A DNA stretch of 64,000 bases, from positions 248,001 through 312,000 of the forward strand of contig NZ_PTIX01000004.1 in assembly GCF_002934265.1 (NCBI RefSeq), in the 5' to 3' direction. Both the position numbers and the translations under genes were made by a program. This DNA is from Actinokineospora auranticolor. Its GTDB lineage: Bacteria; Actinomycetota; Actinomycetes; Mycobacteriales; Pseudonocardiaceae. Below, in pieces: positions 42,871-52,504 of this stretch. Within the stretch, counting starts at the first letter, position 1. Every line of letters starts with the position of its first letter. The notes below the pieces were generated by a model. The model searched no databases, was not told the DNA's origin, and worked only from the letters and a program-made list of their open reading frames with translations.

Positions 42871-43935
42871 TCAGCGGCTGCCGGTGAGCAGCGCGGTCCG
42901 CGTGCCCCGCGCGATCTCCAGGTCCTCCCTGGCCGCCACCACCAGCGTCCGGATCTCGCACCCGTCGGCGGTGATGTCCTCGTCCCCGTTGTTGTTGCGC
43001 TCGTCCGACACCGCCACCCCGAGGAACGCCAGCCGCTCGGCCGTCCTGGACCGGATCAGCGCCGAGTTCTCCCCGACACCGCCGGTGAACGCCAGCGCGT
43101 CCAGCCCACCCGCGGACGCGGCCATCGCCGCGATCCCACCGGCGATCCGGTGCACGTAGACGTCCAGCGCCAGCACCGCGTCCGGGTCCCCGCCCTCGGC
43201 CGCCACCCGCACCTCCCGCAGGTCCGGGGTGCCTGCCAGCGCGGACAGCCCGGAGTGCTTCTCCAGTGCCTCCGCGATCTCGGCGGCGGGCATCCGCTCG
43301 GCCAACCACAGGACCAGACCCGGGTCGACCGTGCCCGAGCGGGTCGCCATCACCAGACCCTCCAGCGGCGTGAACCCCATCGTCGTGTCCACGCTCCGGC
43401 CGCCGACGACCGCCGCCAGCGACGCACCGGCACCCAGGTGGCAGGTGACCACCCGGGCGTCGGTGCGACCCAGCACGGTGCCGACGCGGGCCGAGCAGTA
43501 CGCGTGCGACAGGCCGTGGAAGCCGTACCGGCGGATCGCGTACCGCTCGCGCCATTCCCGGGGGATCGCGTAGGTCGCGGCCTCAGGCGGGAGGGTCGTG
43601 TGGAAGGCGGTGTCGAAGCACGCCACGGCGGGCACGTCCGGCAGCAACCGACTCACCGCGTCCAGACCGGCCAACGACTTGGGCTGGTGCAGCGGCGCCA
43701 ACTCCGTCAACTCACCTAAGGCATCCCGCACACGCGCGTCCACCACTACGGGCTCGGTGAACTCGGTGCCACCGTGCACCACCCGGTGACCCACGGCGTC
43801 CGGTGATGGCCACGCGGCCAAGACGTCGTCGAGGTCCTCCGGGGTGGTGTCGGCGGAGCGCAGCACCTCGTCGTCCGTGCCGAGCAGCCGCAGCTTGAGG
43901 CTCGACGACCCGGCGTTGACCACTAGGATCCTCAT
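42871..43935 (-). CDS. ackA: Acetate kinase
   Basis: A 354-residue ASKHA-fold kinase, about 40 residues shorter than E. coli AckA. Motifs: VVNAGSSSLKLRLL at the N-terminus, VGHRVVHGGTEF, FDTAFHTTLPPEAATYAIP, RRYGFHGLSHAY, VTCHLGAGASLAAV with the RSVDTTMGFTPLEGL loop, and FTGGVGENSALIR. It converts acetyl phosphate and ADP to acetate and ATP. It lies 16 nt after the phosphoketolase stop, so acetyl phosphate passes directly from one product to the other. Confidence 0.96.
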   Translation of the reverse strand: MRILVVNAGSSSLKLRLLGTDDEVLRSADTTPEDLDDVLAAWPSPDAVGHRVVHGGTEFTEPVVVDARVRDALGELTELAPLHQPKSLAGLDAVSRLLPDVPAVACFDTAFHTTLPPEAATYAIPREWRERYAIRRYGFHGLSHAYCSARVGTVLGRTDARVVTCHLGAGASLAAVVGGRSVDTTMGFTPLEGLVMATRSGTVDPGLVLWLAERMPAAEIAEALEKHSGLSALAGTPDLREVRVAAEGGDPDAVLALDVYVHRIAGGIAAMAASAGGLDALAFTGGVGENSALIRSRTAERLAFLGVAVSDERNNNGDEDITADGCEIRTLVVAAREDLEIARGTRTALLTGSR

Positions 43936-43951
43936 TGGGCCAGGACCCGCA

Positions 43952-46282
43952 TCAGGCCCAGGTCCACTCGGCGATCGCCGGGTCGTCCTCGCCGTGTTCA
44001 CGGGTGTACTGCCGGGCCGCCAGCCGCGCGTCGGCCATCCGCTGGCGCAGCACGGCCGCCTTCCCACCCAGGTGCGGCACCCGGTCGATGACATCCATGA
44101 CGAGGTGGAACCGGTCGAGGTCGTTGAGCATGACCATGTCGAACGGGGTGGTTGTGGTGCCTTCTTCTTTGTAGCCGCGCACGTGCAGGTTGCGGTGGTT
44201 GTTGCGTCGGTAGGTGAGTCGGTGGATGAGCCACGGGTAGCCGTGGAAGGCGAAGACGACCGGCTTGTCGGTGGTGAACAGCGCGTCGAAGTCGCCGTCC
44301 GACAGGCCGTGCGGGTGTTCGGTATCGGGTTGCAGCCGCATCAGGTCGACCACGTTCACCACCCGGACCCGCAACTCCGGCAGGTGCGCACGCAGCAGCT
44401 TCGCCGCCGCCAACGTTTCCAGCGTCGGGATGTCGCCGGCGCACGCCAGCACGACGTCCGGCTCACCGTCGGTCGTTCCCGCCCACTCCCAGATACCCAG
44501 ACCGCGCGTGCAGTGCGCGATGGCCTCGTCCATCGTCAGGTAGGTCAACGCGGGCTGCTTACCCGCGACGATTACGTTGACGTAGTGCCTACTACGGAGG
44601 CAGTGGTCCGCCACGGACAACAACGTGTTCGTGTCCGGCGGTAGGTACACCCGGACCACTTCGGCCTTCTTGTTCACAACGTGGTCGAGGAACCCGGGGT
44701 CCTGGTGGCTGAACCCGTTGTGGTCCTGGCGCCAGACGTGTGAGGACAACAGGTAGTTCAGCGACGCGATAGGCGCCCGCCACGGGATGTGCCGGGTCGT
44801 CTTCAGCCACTTCGCGTGCTGGTTGAGCATCGAGTCGACGATGTGGATGAACGCCTCGTAGCTGGTGAACAGGCCGTGCCTGCCGGTGAGCAGGTAGCCC
44901 TCCAGCCAGCCCTGGCACAGGTGCTCGGACAGCACCTCCATGACCCGCCCGTCCGGCCCGAGGTGGTCGTCGCCGGGCAGCGTCTGGGCGCTCCACGCCC
45001 GGTCGGTCTCCTCGAACACCGCCGACAGCCGGTTGGACGCCACCTCGTCCGGACCCATGACCCGGAAGTTGGCGGGGTTGCGGCGCATCAGGTCGCGCAG
45101 GAAGACGCCGAGCACGCGGGTCGCCTCGCTGGTGTCCGCACCGCGTTCGCGCACCTGCACCGCGTGGTCGCGGAAGTCCGGCATCACCAGCTCGCGCAGC
45201 ACCAGACCGCCGTTGGTGTGCGGGTTCGCGCTCATCCGCCGGTCGCCCTTCGGGGCCAGCGCGCGCAACTCCGGCACCAGCGCGCCGTCGTCGTCGAACA
45301 GTTCCTCCGGCCGGTACGAGCGCAGCCACTCCTCCAGCTGCCTGCGGTGGCCCGCGTTGGTCCGGGTGCCCGACAACGGCACCTGGTGCGCCCGGAAAGT
45401 GCCCTCGACCTGCTGACCGTCCACCTCGGCAGGCCCGGTCCAGCCCTTCGGGGTGCGTAGGACGATCATCGGCCACGCCGGTCGGGTGTCCGGGTCGGCC
45501 CGGATCGCGGCGATCTCGTCGAACACCTTGTCCAAAGTAGAGGCCAGGAGTTCGTGCACGGCGGCCGGGTCGTCACCGGTGACGAAGTGCGGCTCGTAGC
45601 CGTATCCGCGCATGAGGGACGCAAGTTCCTCTTCGGGGATACGGGACAAGAGGGTCGGATTGGCGATTTTGTACCCGTTGAGGTGCAGAACCGGCAGGAC
45701 TACGCCGTCACGCCGTGGGTTGAGGAACTTGTTGGAGTGCCAACTGGCCGCCAACGGGCCCGTTTCCGCCTCACCATCACCGATAACGCACAACGCCACC
45801 AGGTCGGGGTTGTCGAAGACGGCGCCGAAAGCGTGCACGAGCGCATAGCCCAACTCGCCACCCTCGTGGATGGAGCCGGGCGTCTCCGGGGCGACGTGGC
45901 TGGGGATGCCGCCGGGGAAGGAGAACTGGCGGAACAGCGATCGCAGACCGTCGGTGTTCTCACCGATCCCCGTGTAGACCTCGCTGTAGGTGCCTTCCAG
46001 GTACGCGTTCGCCACCAGACCCGGACCGCCGTGGCCGGGTCCGGTGACGTAGAGGACGTTCTCGTCGCGTTCGCGGATCACCCGGTTCAGGTGGGCGTAG
46101 AGGAGGTTCAGGCCGGGCGTGGTGCCCCAGTGGCCGAGCAGCCGCGGCTTGACGTGCTCCGACCGCAGGGACTCCCGCAGCAACGGGTTGTCCAGCAGGT
46201 AGATCTGACCGACGGACAGGTAGTTGGCGGCGCGCCAGTAGGCATCAATGAGACGGAGGTCGTCCGGTGACAAGGTAGGCAT
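43952..46282 (-). CDS. xfp: Phosphoketolase (xylulose 5-phosphate/fructose 6-phosphate)
   Basis: A 776-residue thiamine diphosphate enzyme. Motifs: [53 protein letters not shown], the TPP/Mg site [31 protein letters not shown], and later [19 protein letters not shown] and [17 protein letters not shown]. It splits Xu5P or F6P with phosphate into acetyl phosphate and G3P or E4P. GAGGAGAGGA lies before the ATG. Middle gene of a ppk2-xfp-ackA operon. Confidence 0.97.
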   Translation of the reverse strand: MPTLSPDDLRLIDAYWRAANYLSVGQIYLLDNPLLRESLRSEHVKPRLLGHWGTTPGLNLLYAHLNRVIRERDENVLYVTGPGHGGPGLVANAYLEGTYSEVYTGIGENTDGLRSLFRQFSFPGGIPSHVAPETPGSIHEGGELGYALVHAFGAVFDNPDLVALCVIGDGEAETGPLAASWHSNKFLNPRRDGVVLPVLHLNGYKIANPTLLSRIPEEELASLMRGYGYEPHFVTGDDPAAVHELLASTLDKVFDEIAAIRADPDTRPAWPMIVLRTPKGWTGPAEVDGQQVEGTFRAHQVPLSGTRTNAGHRRQLEEWLRSYRPEELFDDDGALVPELRALAPKGDRRMSANPHTNGGLVLRELVMPDFRDHAVQVRERGADTSEATRVLGVFLRDLMRRNPANFRVMGPDEVASNRLSAVFEETDRAWSAQTLPGDDHLGPDGRVMEVLSEHLCQGWLEGYLLTGRHGLFTSYEAFIHIVDSMLNQHAKWLKTTRHIPWRAPIASLNYLLSSHVWRQDHNGFSHQDPGFLDHVVNKKAEVVRVYLPPDTNTLLSVADHCLRSRHYVNVIVAGKQPALTYLTMDEAIAHCTRGLGIWEWAGTTDGEPDVVLACAGDIPTLETLAAAKLLRAHLPELRVRVVNVVDLMRLQPDTEHPHGLSDGDFDALFTTDKPVVFAFHGYPWLIHRLTYRRNNHRNLHVRGYKEEGTTTTPFDMVMLNDLDRFHLVMDVIDRVPHLGGKAAVLRQRMADARLAARQYTREHGEDDPAIAEWTWA

Positions 46283-46332
46283 GTCGTCCTCTCCTCGGGC
46301 ACCCCCAACGCTAGCGGCGCACTGCGGCCCCG

Positions 46333-47142
46333 TCAGTCGACCAAGGTCCCGGCGTGGTCGGGCACTTGGTGCTCGAGTTCCCGGGACGGTCGGACGTAAC
46401 CACTCCCCGACGGGCGATCCGGCAGCTTCAGCTCGGGCCGCTCCACCGGTTCCCACGGCACGCTGGACAGCAGGTGGGCGATCATGTTCAGCCGGGCGGC
46501 CCGCTTGTCCTCCGCCTCGACGATCATCCACGGCGCGACCGGGGTGTCGGTGTGCACGAGCATGTCGTCGCGGGCCCGCGAGTAGTCGTCCCACCGGGTG
46601 ATCGACTCCAGGTCCATCGGCGAGAGCTTCCACTGCTTCAACGGGTTGTCGTGCCGCTCCCGGAACCGCCGCACCTGCTCGGTCTCGCTCACCGAGAACC
46701 AGTACTTGCGCAGCAGCACCCCGTCCTCGACCAGCAGCTGCTCGAAGATCGGGCACTGGCGGAGGAACCGCTGGTACTCCTGCGGCGTGCAGAAGCCCAT
46801 CACCCGCTCCACGCCCGCCCGGTTGTACCAGCTCCGGTCGAGCAGCACGATCTCCCCCGCGGCGGGCAGGTGCGCCACGTACCGCTGGAAGTACCACTGC
46901 GTCCGCTCCCGCTCGGTCGGCGTCGGCAGCGCCACGATCCGGCAGACCCGCGGGTTCAGGTGCTCCGCGACCCGCTTGATCGTCCCGCCCTTGCCCGCCG
47001 CGTCCCGCCCCTCGAACACCACGACCAGCCGGGTACCGCTCGCCTTCACCCACTCCTGCATGCGCACCAGCTCGCCCTGCAGCCGCAGCAGCTCCCGCTC
47101 GTACGCCTCGCGGGGCACCCGCCCGTTCTTCGCCTTCGCCAT
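46333..47142 (-). CDS. ppk2: Polyphosphate kinase 2
   Basis: A 269-residue PPK2 class I enzyme. Walker A is [16 protein letters not shown], the lid/Walker B region is [19 protein letters not shown], and the C-terminal part has [32 protein letters not shown] in pieces, followed by [11 protein letters not shown]. It moves phosphate between polyphosphate and nucleoside diphosphates, usually favouring NTP regeneration. It lies 50 nt upstream of the phosphoketolase in the same direction, so the operon joins polyphosphate, acetyl phosphate and ATP. Confidence 0.95.
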   Translation of the reverse strand: MAKAKNGRVPREAYERELLRLQGELVRMQEWVKASGTRLVVVFEGRDAAGKGGTIKRVAEHLNPRVCRIVALPTPTERERTQWYFQRYVAHLPAAGEIVLLDRSWYNRAGVERVMGFCTPQEYQRFLRQCPIFEQLLVEDGVLLRKYWFSVSETEQVRRFRERHDNPLKQWKLSPMDLESITRWDDYSRARDDMLVHTDTPVAPWMIVEAEDKRAARLNMIAHLLSSVPWEPVERPELKLPDRPSGSGYVRPSRELEHQVPDHAGTLVD

Positions 47143-47459
47143 GCCCCCAGCCTGCCCGCAACCGACCGCCCCCGCAGCCGTGACGGCCACTACGTCCCCG
47201 AGCTCACCCGCCGCGGGGTGCGTCAACCCGCGGCGACGCGCGCCGAGTAGCGACGGCGGCGGCCCCCCGTCTCCCGCCGGGCGGCCGCCGCCGCGCACGC
47301 CGCACCCCGCGCCGGGTGCCCGTGCTCGACGATCTTCACCATGGTGATCCGCCGAACCCCCACCTGCGTTTCACCCTGGACGACAACCACTCGATCGTGG
47401 GGCACACCTTGTGTCGAGACCCCCGGTGTGCCCCACGCCCCCTTGTCTACTGTGGACGA
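47143..47459. other. Intergenic region upstream of ppk2
   Basis: 317 bp holding the ppk2 operon promoter. A minus-strand ATG at 47342 opens a 39-codon frame (to 47223) with strong G/C third-position bias, starting MVKIVEHGHPARGAACAAAA. There is no clear ribosome site or family, so it is noted, not called. Confidence 0.4.
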
Positions 47460-48107
47460 CTAAGCGCAAGCGCCCGGCTTGGTCTGGAACGCCGCGTCGG
47501 TCCGTGCGCCCTCGATGTGCTTGCGCCCGATGACCGCCATCTTGCCGTTCCGCACCGTGTACGTGACGCGCTCACCCACGTACACGTCGCGCGCCCAGTC
47601 CAGCTCCGCGGACACGGTCACGAACCTGCCCCCCGACCGCGCCTGCTCGCACCCGTACCGCAGAACGCCGCTGACTCCACCGCCCTGCCAGATCTGCACC
47701 GCCTTGCCACCGGAGGTCACCGGAACCAGCGACCGCCCGCTGAGCCGCCACGCGCTGAGCCGGTCGGTGTTGGCGCCAACCGACTCCACCACCAACACCT
47801 CCTTGCGCCGGTCCTTGTCCAGGTCCACCACAACGGGCTGCCGAACGGTGCCCGCGAAGTTCTCCAGCGGCATCCGCGCCGTGTACCGCTTCCCCCGCAC
47901 CGTCGCCGAAAGTTCTTGCTGGGTCTTCGACCCCGCCACCGGCCGCAAGGTGACCTTGTCCTTGACCCGGTCGCCGTTGAGGTCGGCCCACACCACCACC
48001 GCCCCCGCCGACGACCCCACCTGCGCCGCCGCCACCCCAGCCCCCAGCAACGAAACACCCACGGAAACAACAACGGAAATGCCCAGCACAACAACAGACT
48101 TACGCAT
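47460..48107 (-). CDS. Secreted FG-GAP/VCBS-like protein
   Basis: A 215-residue exported protein. The signal peptide (about 1-28, ending AAAQV) is followed by a small propeller-like domain with two Asp-rich calcium-type loops, VWADLNGDRVKDKVTL and VVDLDKDRRKEVLVV, the form of FG-GAP/VCBS repeats. The C-terminal half has two Cys and a KMAVIGRKHIEGA segment. Function is unknown; such proteins are often found in the wall or medium. ATG 48107 has GGGGGAT upstream; an ATG at 48121 is an alternative. Confidence 0.75.
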   Translation of the reverse strand: MRKSVVVLGISVVVSVGVSLLGAGVAAAQVGSSAGAVVVWADLNGDRVKDKVTLRPVAGSKTQQELSATVRGKRYTARMPLENFAGTVRQPVVVDLDKDRRKEVLVVESVGANTDRLSAWRLSGRSLVPVTSGGKAVQIWQGGGVSGVLRYGCEQARSGGRFVTVSAELDWARDVYVGERVTYTVRNGKMAVIGRKHIEGARTDAAFQTKPGACA

Positions 48108-48920
48108 GAGAAGATCCCCCATTAAGATCCCCAAGAAACCCGCGGCCCACCCGCGAGTACCCGACGCCTCAGCGTCTGCAATAAGAGATGCGCACCCACC
48201 CGCCAAGTTCGCCCACTGTGACCCAACTCACGGAACCGAACAAAACCCCAGGTCAACCCTCGTCTTCACCACCATCGCGCACCCCGTCACCCCTGCCGCG
48301 CCCAACGCAACCCCAATTCCCAAACCGTTACCAAGCCTCAAGCACGCCTCAACATCAAATAGATCAAGATCTCAACCCCCAAACGGCAACAACCACCCTC
48401 AAACAATTCCCACCACAAGCCCGCCCAAAACCTCTCTCGACAACCAAGAAAACGCCCAACCCAAACCGCCCCCACCCCACCGCCCCCACCCACCCACGCC
48501 AGTCACCCCACGCTGCCCATCCCCACAGGCTCGTGGTCGCGCTCACTGGTTCCGGCGCCTGCCCAAACATCCGCCCCCACAAGGCCCGCATCCACAGGCA
48601 CCCCGCACGCAGGCCCCCACGCCCACCCCCGCGCATCCGCGCAGCCCCGCATCCGCCCGCGCTCTCACGCTCCGCACAGCCCCGCTCCTGCTCCTACGCT
48701 CCTGCGCATCCCCATCCACGCAGCCCCGCTCCCGCTCCGCGCTCCCGCTCCGCGCGGCCCGCATCCGCAGTTGCCCCGCCTTCGCGCCCACATCTGCCCC
48801 TGCGCCCACATCTGCCCCTGCGCCCACATCTGCCCCTGCGCCCATACCTGCCCCCCGCTCGGGGGTCCGGGGGCGCAGCCCTCCGGGCGGGCCTGGGGTT
48901 GCACCCCAGAAAAAAGACGA
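48108..48920. other. Long G-poor, repeat-rich non-coding region
   Basis: About 810 bp with no credible gene. From about 48190 to 48530 the plus strand is almost only A and C (minus strand G/T-rich). From 48550 to 48780 it is built of short GCATCCGC and GCCCCGCTCC-like words. It ends in an 18-bp tandem repeat (48784-48854) and the tRNA-Arg 3' G-rich element (about 48857-48910). Confidence 0.6.
48784..48854. repeat. 18-bp tandem repeat, about 4 copies
   Basis: GCGCCCACATCTGCCCCT occurs three times without change at 48784, 48802 and 48820, then a diverged partial copy at 48838. Perfect copies imply recent slippage. Confidence 0.9.
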
Positions 48921-48957
48921 GCGACCCAGGTTCGCGCGTTCCGCGAACATGGGTCGC
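48921..48957 (-). terminator. tRNA-Arg terminator hairpin
   Basis: A 16-bp stem with one mismatch (GCGACCCAGGTTCGCG against 48942-48957) around CGTTC, followed on the minus strand by TCTTTTTTC. It shares the apical GTTCGCG/CGCGAAC with the hairpins after tRNA-Lys and tRNA-His. Confidence 0.9.
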
Positions 48958-48967
48958 CCAAAGCGAG

Positions 48968-49040
48968 TGCCCCCGGCAGGACTCGAACCTGCGGCCAAGA
49001 GCTTAGAAGGCTCCTGCTCTATCCGCTGAGCTACGAGGGC
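48968..49040 (-). tRNA. tRNA-Arg (anticodon TCT)
   Basis: 73 nt. Acceptor GCCCTCG/CGGGGGC with one G-T pair and discriminator A; anticodon loop CTTCTAA in a GAGC/GCTC stem; T loop GGTTCGAGTCC. It reads the rare AGA (and AGG) codons. CCA is not encoded. Confidence 0.97.
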
Positions 49041-49176
49041 AGCGTGTGCGGCCGAGGCCGCACGGTAGACCGTTCCACGGGACTGATCGTCACAGGCGGC
49101 CTCACCGTTTCCGGTCAGCACTGATCGGGTGACGAAGACCGCTTTCTTGCGTCCGTTCGGGGCAGGCCCGGTTGCG

Positions 49177-49734
49177 CTATGCGCGCGGAAGTCTCTCGAT
49201 GGCCCGTTCTGTCAACGGTTGTAGGAGACGGAGCACGTCGGCCTCCGGGGTGTCCCGTTTTTCCACTGCCACCAGGAGGGATCGGTCGCCGCGCACGGCC
49301 ACGGTCGCGGTGCAGGTGCGGTAGCCGTCTTGGACCGCGCAGTGCAGCCAGGTCGGGTAGCCGAGGGTGTTCTCCTCGTGACCGGCCGGTTGGGTGCGTC
49401 TGACTTGGTCGAGGGGCTTGTAGAACGCGACCAGGGCGTAGTCGTCAGTGGCGCCGCCGCCGAGGGGGTAGCCGCAGGAGTCGGGGAAGGTCTCGGAGCG
49501 GGTTCGGGGTGCGCCGACCAGCCCGCCCGCGGCTTTGAGGTCGGGCTCGGTGAGCAACGAACACAGGTCGACACCGTCGAGTGACAGCGGGACGCCGCCG
49601 ATCACCGTGGGTGTCACGCTGGTGACCGACCAGAACCCGGCCGCCGGTACGGGGTTGCCCGCCACGGGTGCGCCGCAACCCGCCAGGAGTGCCAGTGCCC
49701 CGATGGCGGTCGCCGCGACGTGTCCGCGCCTCAC
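49177..49734 (-). CDS. DUF3558 lipoprotein
   Basis: A 185-residue lipoprotein with lipobox LALLAGC near residue 19 and the DUF3558 core: LDGVDLCSLLTEPDLKAAGG, then SCGYPLGG with the conserved Cys pair, and a final strand-helix ending LTERAIERLP. The family is abundant in Pseudonocardiales and mycobacteria; function unknown. The GTG 49734 is 7 nt from a TACCGT -10 box, so it is probably leaderless. It is divergent from the CopD-CtaG gene. Confidence 0.88.
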   Translation of the reverse strand: MRRGHVAATAIGALALLAGCGAPVAGNPVPAAGFWSVTSVTPTVIGGVPLSLDGVDLCSLLTEPDLKAAGGLVGAPRTRSETFPDSCGYPLGGGATDDYALVAFYKPLDQVRRTQPAGHEENTLGYPTWLHCAVQDGYRTCTATVAVRGDRSLLVAVEKRDTPEADVLRLLQPLTERAIERLPRA

Positions 49735-49741
49735 CGGGCCT

Positions 49742-49747
49742 ACGGTA
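49742..49747 (-). promoter_or_regulatory. -10 box of DUF3558 gene (leaderless)
   Basis: TACCGT on the minus strand, 7 nt before the GTG start. Confidence 0.45.
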
Positions 49748-49814
49748 GTGCCTCGCGGTGTGAACCCCCGAACACTGGGAAACACCGTCGCTCGGGTGGG
49801 TGGGGGGTGGCGAT

Positions 49815-49820
49815 TACCCT
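49815..49820 (+). promoter_or_regulatory. -10 box of copD-ctaG gene (leaderless)
   Basis: TACCCT, 6 nt before GTG 49827, with no ribosome site. Confidence 0.45.
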
Positions 49821-49826
49821 CGAGTC

Positions 49827-51836
49827 GTGCCACAGGACAGCGCGACCGACACCCGGCGCCCGGGATCGGGCCTGGCCCCACTGCTCGTCGTCGGGGGACT
49901 GCTCGCGGCCCTCGTCGGCGCCGCCATCGTCGCCGCCTCCGGGGGCGACCGGTACGAGCTGCAGGGCCTCCCGACCCCGGACGCGTTCACCGAGCACGCG
50001 TTGACCGTGGTCAGAGTGCTCACCGAGGTCGGTTGCGTGGTCACCGTCGGTTCGCTGCTCTTCGCCGCGTTCCTCGTCCCACCGCAGCGTTCCGGTGTCC
50101 TCGACGTGGGTGGTTACGCCGCGCTGCGCATGGCGAGTTGGGGTGCCGCGGTCTGGTTCGTCGGCGCGTTGCTGTCCGCGCCCTTCACCGCCGCGGACGC
50201 GGTCGGCCAGTCCATCACGTCGGTTCTGCAAACCGATGTGCTTCTTAACCTTCTAGGGACTCTTACCCAGGCTCAGGCGTGGTTACTGACTGCGGCTCTT
50301 GCGCTCGTAGTGCTTGTCGGCACGAGGTTTGCCCTTACCTGGGGCTGGACGGCGACGCTGTTCGTAGTGGCGCTTGTCGGCATCGTGCCTGTCGCGGTCA
50401 CCGGACACTCCTCCAGCGGCGGCCAGCACGACGTGGCGACCAACAGCCTGCTGTTCCACCTGGTCGCCGTGGCGCTGTGGGTCGGCGGCCTGGTCGCGCT
50501 GCTCGCGCACGGCCGCCGCAGCGCCGAGCACCTCGGCCTGGCCGCGAGCCGCTTCTCCAAGCTGGCCCTGGTGTGCTGGATCGTCATGGCGGTCTCCGGC
50601 GTGGTCAACGCGTGGGTGCGGGTTCCGTTCAGCGACCTCTTCGACACCTGGTACGGCGCTCTCGTCCTGGTCAAGACCTTCGCGCTGCTCGTACTCGGCG
50701 TCTTCGGGTACTTCCAGCGCGAGCGCGGCGTACGCGCCGTAGTGGAGCGGGGTTCGCGCGGGGCACTGGTGCGCCTGGCCGCCGTCGAGGTCCTGATCAT
50801 GCTGCTGACCATCGGCATCGCCGCCGCGCTGGCCAGGACGCCACCCCCGCAGGCCCTCTACGTCGAGCCGGACCGCGTCGAACTCGCGCTCGGGTACCCG
50901 CTGACCACCGAACCGACCCTGTCGCGGCTGCTGTTCAGCTGGCGGTTCGACCTCGTCTTCGGCACCGCGGCCGTCGTGCTCGCCGTGCTCTACCTGCGCG
51001 GGGTCGTGCGGTTGCGGCGCCGGGGGATCGCCTGGCCGGTCGGCCGGGTCGTGTCGTGGCTCGCCGGGTGCCTGGTGCTGCTGGTGGCCACCTCGTCCGG
51101 CATCGGTCGGTACGCGCCCGCGATGTTCAGCGTGCACATGGAAGCGCACATGCTGCTGTCCATGCTCGCGCCGGTGCTGTTCGTGCTGGGCGCCCCGATG
51201 ACCCTCGCGCTGCGGGTTTTCCCGGCCGCGGGGAAGGACGCGCCGCCGGGGCCGCGGGAGTGGCTGCTGGCCTTCGTCCACTCGCCGGTGTCCCGGTTCC
51301 TGACGCAGCCGGTGGTCGCGTTGGTGCTGTTCGTCGGTTCCTTCTACGGCCTCTACCTGACCGGGCTCTTCGACTCGGCGCTGGAGAAGCACTGGGCGCA
51401 CCTGGTCATGAACACCCACTTCCTCCTTGTGGGCTACCTGTTCTACTGGCCCGTGATCGGCGTCGACCCCGCGCCGCGCAAGCTCCCGCACGTCGGTCGG
51501 CTCGGCCTGGTCTTCGCCTCCATGCCGTTCCACGCGTTCTTCGGCGTCATCCTCATGAGCACCCAGACGGTCATCGGCGAGCGCTTCTACCAGGGCCTGG
51601 GCCTGCCGTGGAACACCGACCTGCTGGCCGACCAGCGGCTCGGCGGCGGCATCGCCTGGGCCTCCGGTGAGATCCCGCTGCTGGTCGTGCTGATCGCGCT
51701 GCTGGCCCAGTGGTCGCGCGCCGACGACCGCGAGGCCCGCCGATCCGACCGCCGGGTGGACGAGGGCACTTCCGACGACCTCGACGCCTACAACGCCATG
51801 CTCAAGCAGATGGCGGACGGCAAACCCCAGAACTGA
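49827..51836 (+). CDS. CopD / cytochrome c oxidase assembly (CtaG) fusion membrane protein
   Basis: A 669-residue protein with about 16 membrane helices. The N-terminal part (to about 340) is a CopD copper-resistance domain (HDVATNSLLFHLVAVALWVGG, KLALVCWIVMAVSGVVNAW). The C-terminal part is a caa3-CtaG domain with metal-type His/Met patterns: FSVHMEAHMLLSMLAPVLF, NTHFLLVGYLFYWPVIG and MPFHAFFGVILMST. The fusion is common in actinomycetes and delivers copper to cytochrome oxidase. Codons for residues about 137-185 (50235-50380) use many CTT/TCT-type codons, unlike the rest. Confidence 0.93.
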   Translation: MPQDSATDTRRPGSGLAPLLVVGGLLAALVGAAIVAASGGDRYELQGLPTPDAFTEHALTVVRVLTEVGCVVTVGSLLFAAFLVPPQRSGVLDVGGYAALRMASWGAAVWFVGALLSAPFTAADAVGQSITSVLQTDVLLNLLGTLTQAQAWLLTAALALVVLVGTRFALTWGWTATLFVVALVGIVPVAVTGHSSSGGQHDVATNSLLFHLVAVALWVGGLVALLAHGRRSAEHLGLAASRFSKLALVCWIVMAVSGVVNAWVRVPFSDLFDTWYGALVLVKTFALLVLGVFGYFQRERGVRAVVERGSRGALVRLAAVEVLIMLLTIGIAAALARTPPPQALYVEPDRVELALGYPLTTEPTLSRLLFSWRFDLVFGTAAVVLAVLYLRGVVRLRRRGIAWPVGRVVSWLAGCLVLLVATSSGIGRYAPAMFSVHMEAHMLLSMLAPVLFVLGAPMTLALRVFPAAGKDAPPGPREWLLAFVHSPVSRFLTQPVVALVLFVGSFYGLYLTGLFDSALEKHWAHLVMNTHFLLVGYLFYWPVIGVDPAPRKLPHVGRLGLVFASMPFHAFFGVILMSTQTVIGERFYQGLGLPWNTDLLADQRLGGGIAWASGEIPLLVVLIALLAQWSRADDREARRSDRRVDEGTSDDLDAYNAMLKQMADGKPQN

Positions 51837-51991
51837 CCCGATTTCGGGTCCAGAACTCCGGAATGGGGCGGTTTTCCCGTCCGAAGTCATCCACATACCT
51901 CGAAGCTGTCCACAGCTCCCGCCGCCTCCTCGAACCGGCCTCGCGCCTCGGTCACCCTGGTCCGGAAGGCCCATCCGAGAGAGGTCGAGGG

Positions 51992-52504
51992 ATGAACGAA
52001 ACGATCGTCACGCTGGTCGGCAGGCTCGCCGGGGAGATCACCCGGCGGCGCTTCTCCACCGGATCGATCACCAGCTTCCGCATGCACTGCCGGGAACGCC
52101 GCTTCGACGCGGAGACCCAGTCCTGGGTGGACGGCGACGGCATGTTCGTGTCCGTCCACTGCTGGCGCAGGCTCGGCGACAACGCGCACACCTCGCTCGC
52201 CCGCGGCGACCGGGTCATCGTGGTCGGCAGGCTGTACCACCGCGAGTTCGAGCACCACGGCAGGCTCCGGCTCAGCGTCGAGGTGGACGCCCGGGCTGTC
52301 GGCCCCGACCTGACCTTCGACCCGGTGGAGGTCAAGCGCGACCCCGACCGGGTCGCCTGGCGCCGGACCGCGACCGAGAACCCCGAGCCAGCCGAGGGCC
52401 CGGGGGTGGCCGAGAAGGCCGGGGTGACCGCGTTGCCGGGCGCGGCCGAGCCGAGCGGGTCCGCCCCGACTGCCGAACCCGGGCCTGCCGCCCAGGCCGC
52501 GTGA
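51992..52504 (+). CDS. ssb: Single-stranded DNA-binding protein (accessory SSB)
   Basis: A 170-residue OB-fold protein: ETIVTLVGRLAGEITRRRFSTGSITSFRMHCRERRFD, then VSVHCWRRLGDNAHTSLARGDRVIVVGRLYHREF, then LSVEVDARAVGPDLTF. The C-terminal 55 residues are Ala/Pro/Glu-rich and lack the usual acidic DDDIPF tip, so this is the secondary, SsbB-like type seen in actinomycetes and not the replicative SSB. GAGG lies just before the ATG. Confidence 0.9.
   Translation: MNETIVTLVGRLAGEITRRRFSTGSITSFRMHCRERRFDAETQSWVDGDGMFVSVHCWRRLGDNAHTSLARGDRVIVVGRLYHREFEHHGRLRLSVEVDARAVGPDLTFDPVEVKRDPDRVAWRRTATENPEPAEGPGVAEKAGVTALPGAAEPSGSAPTAEPGPAAQAA

Noticed and set aside
47223-47342. 39-codon minus-strand ORF upstream of ppk2
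   Set aside because: Good codon bias but no ribosome site, no -10 at the right distance and no family. Too short to call.
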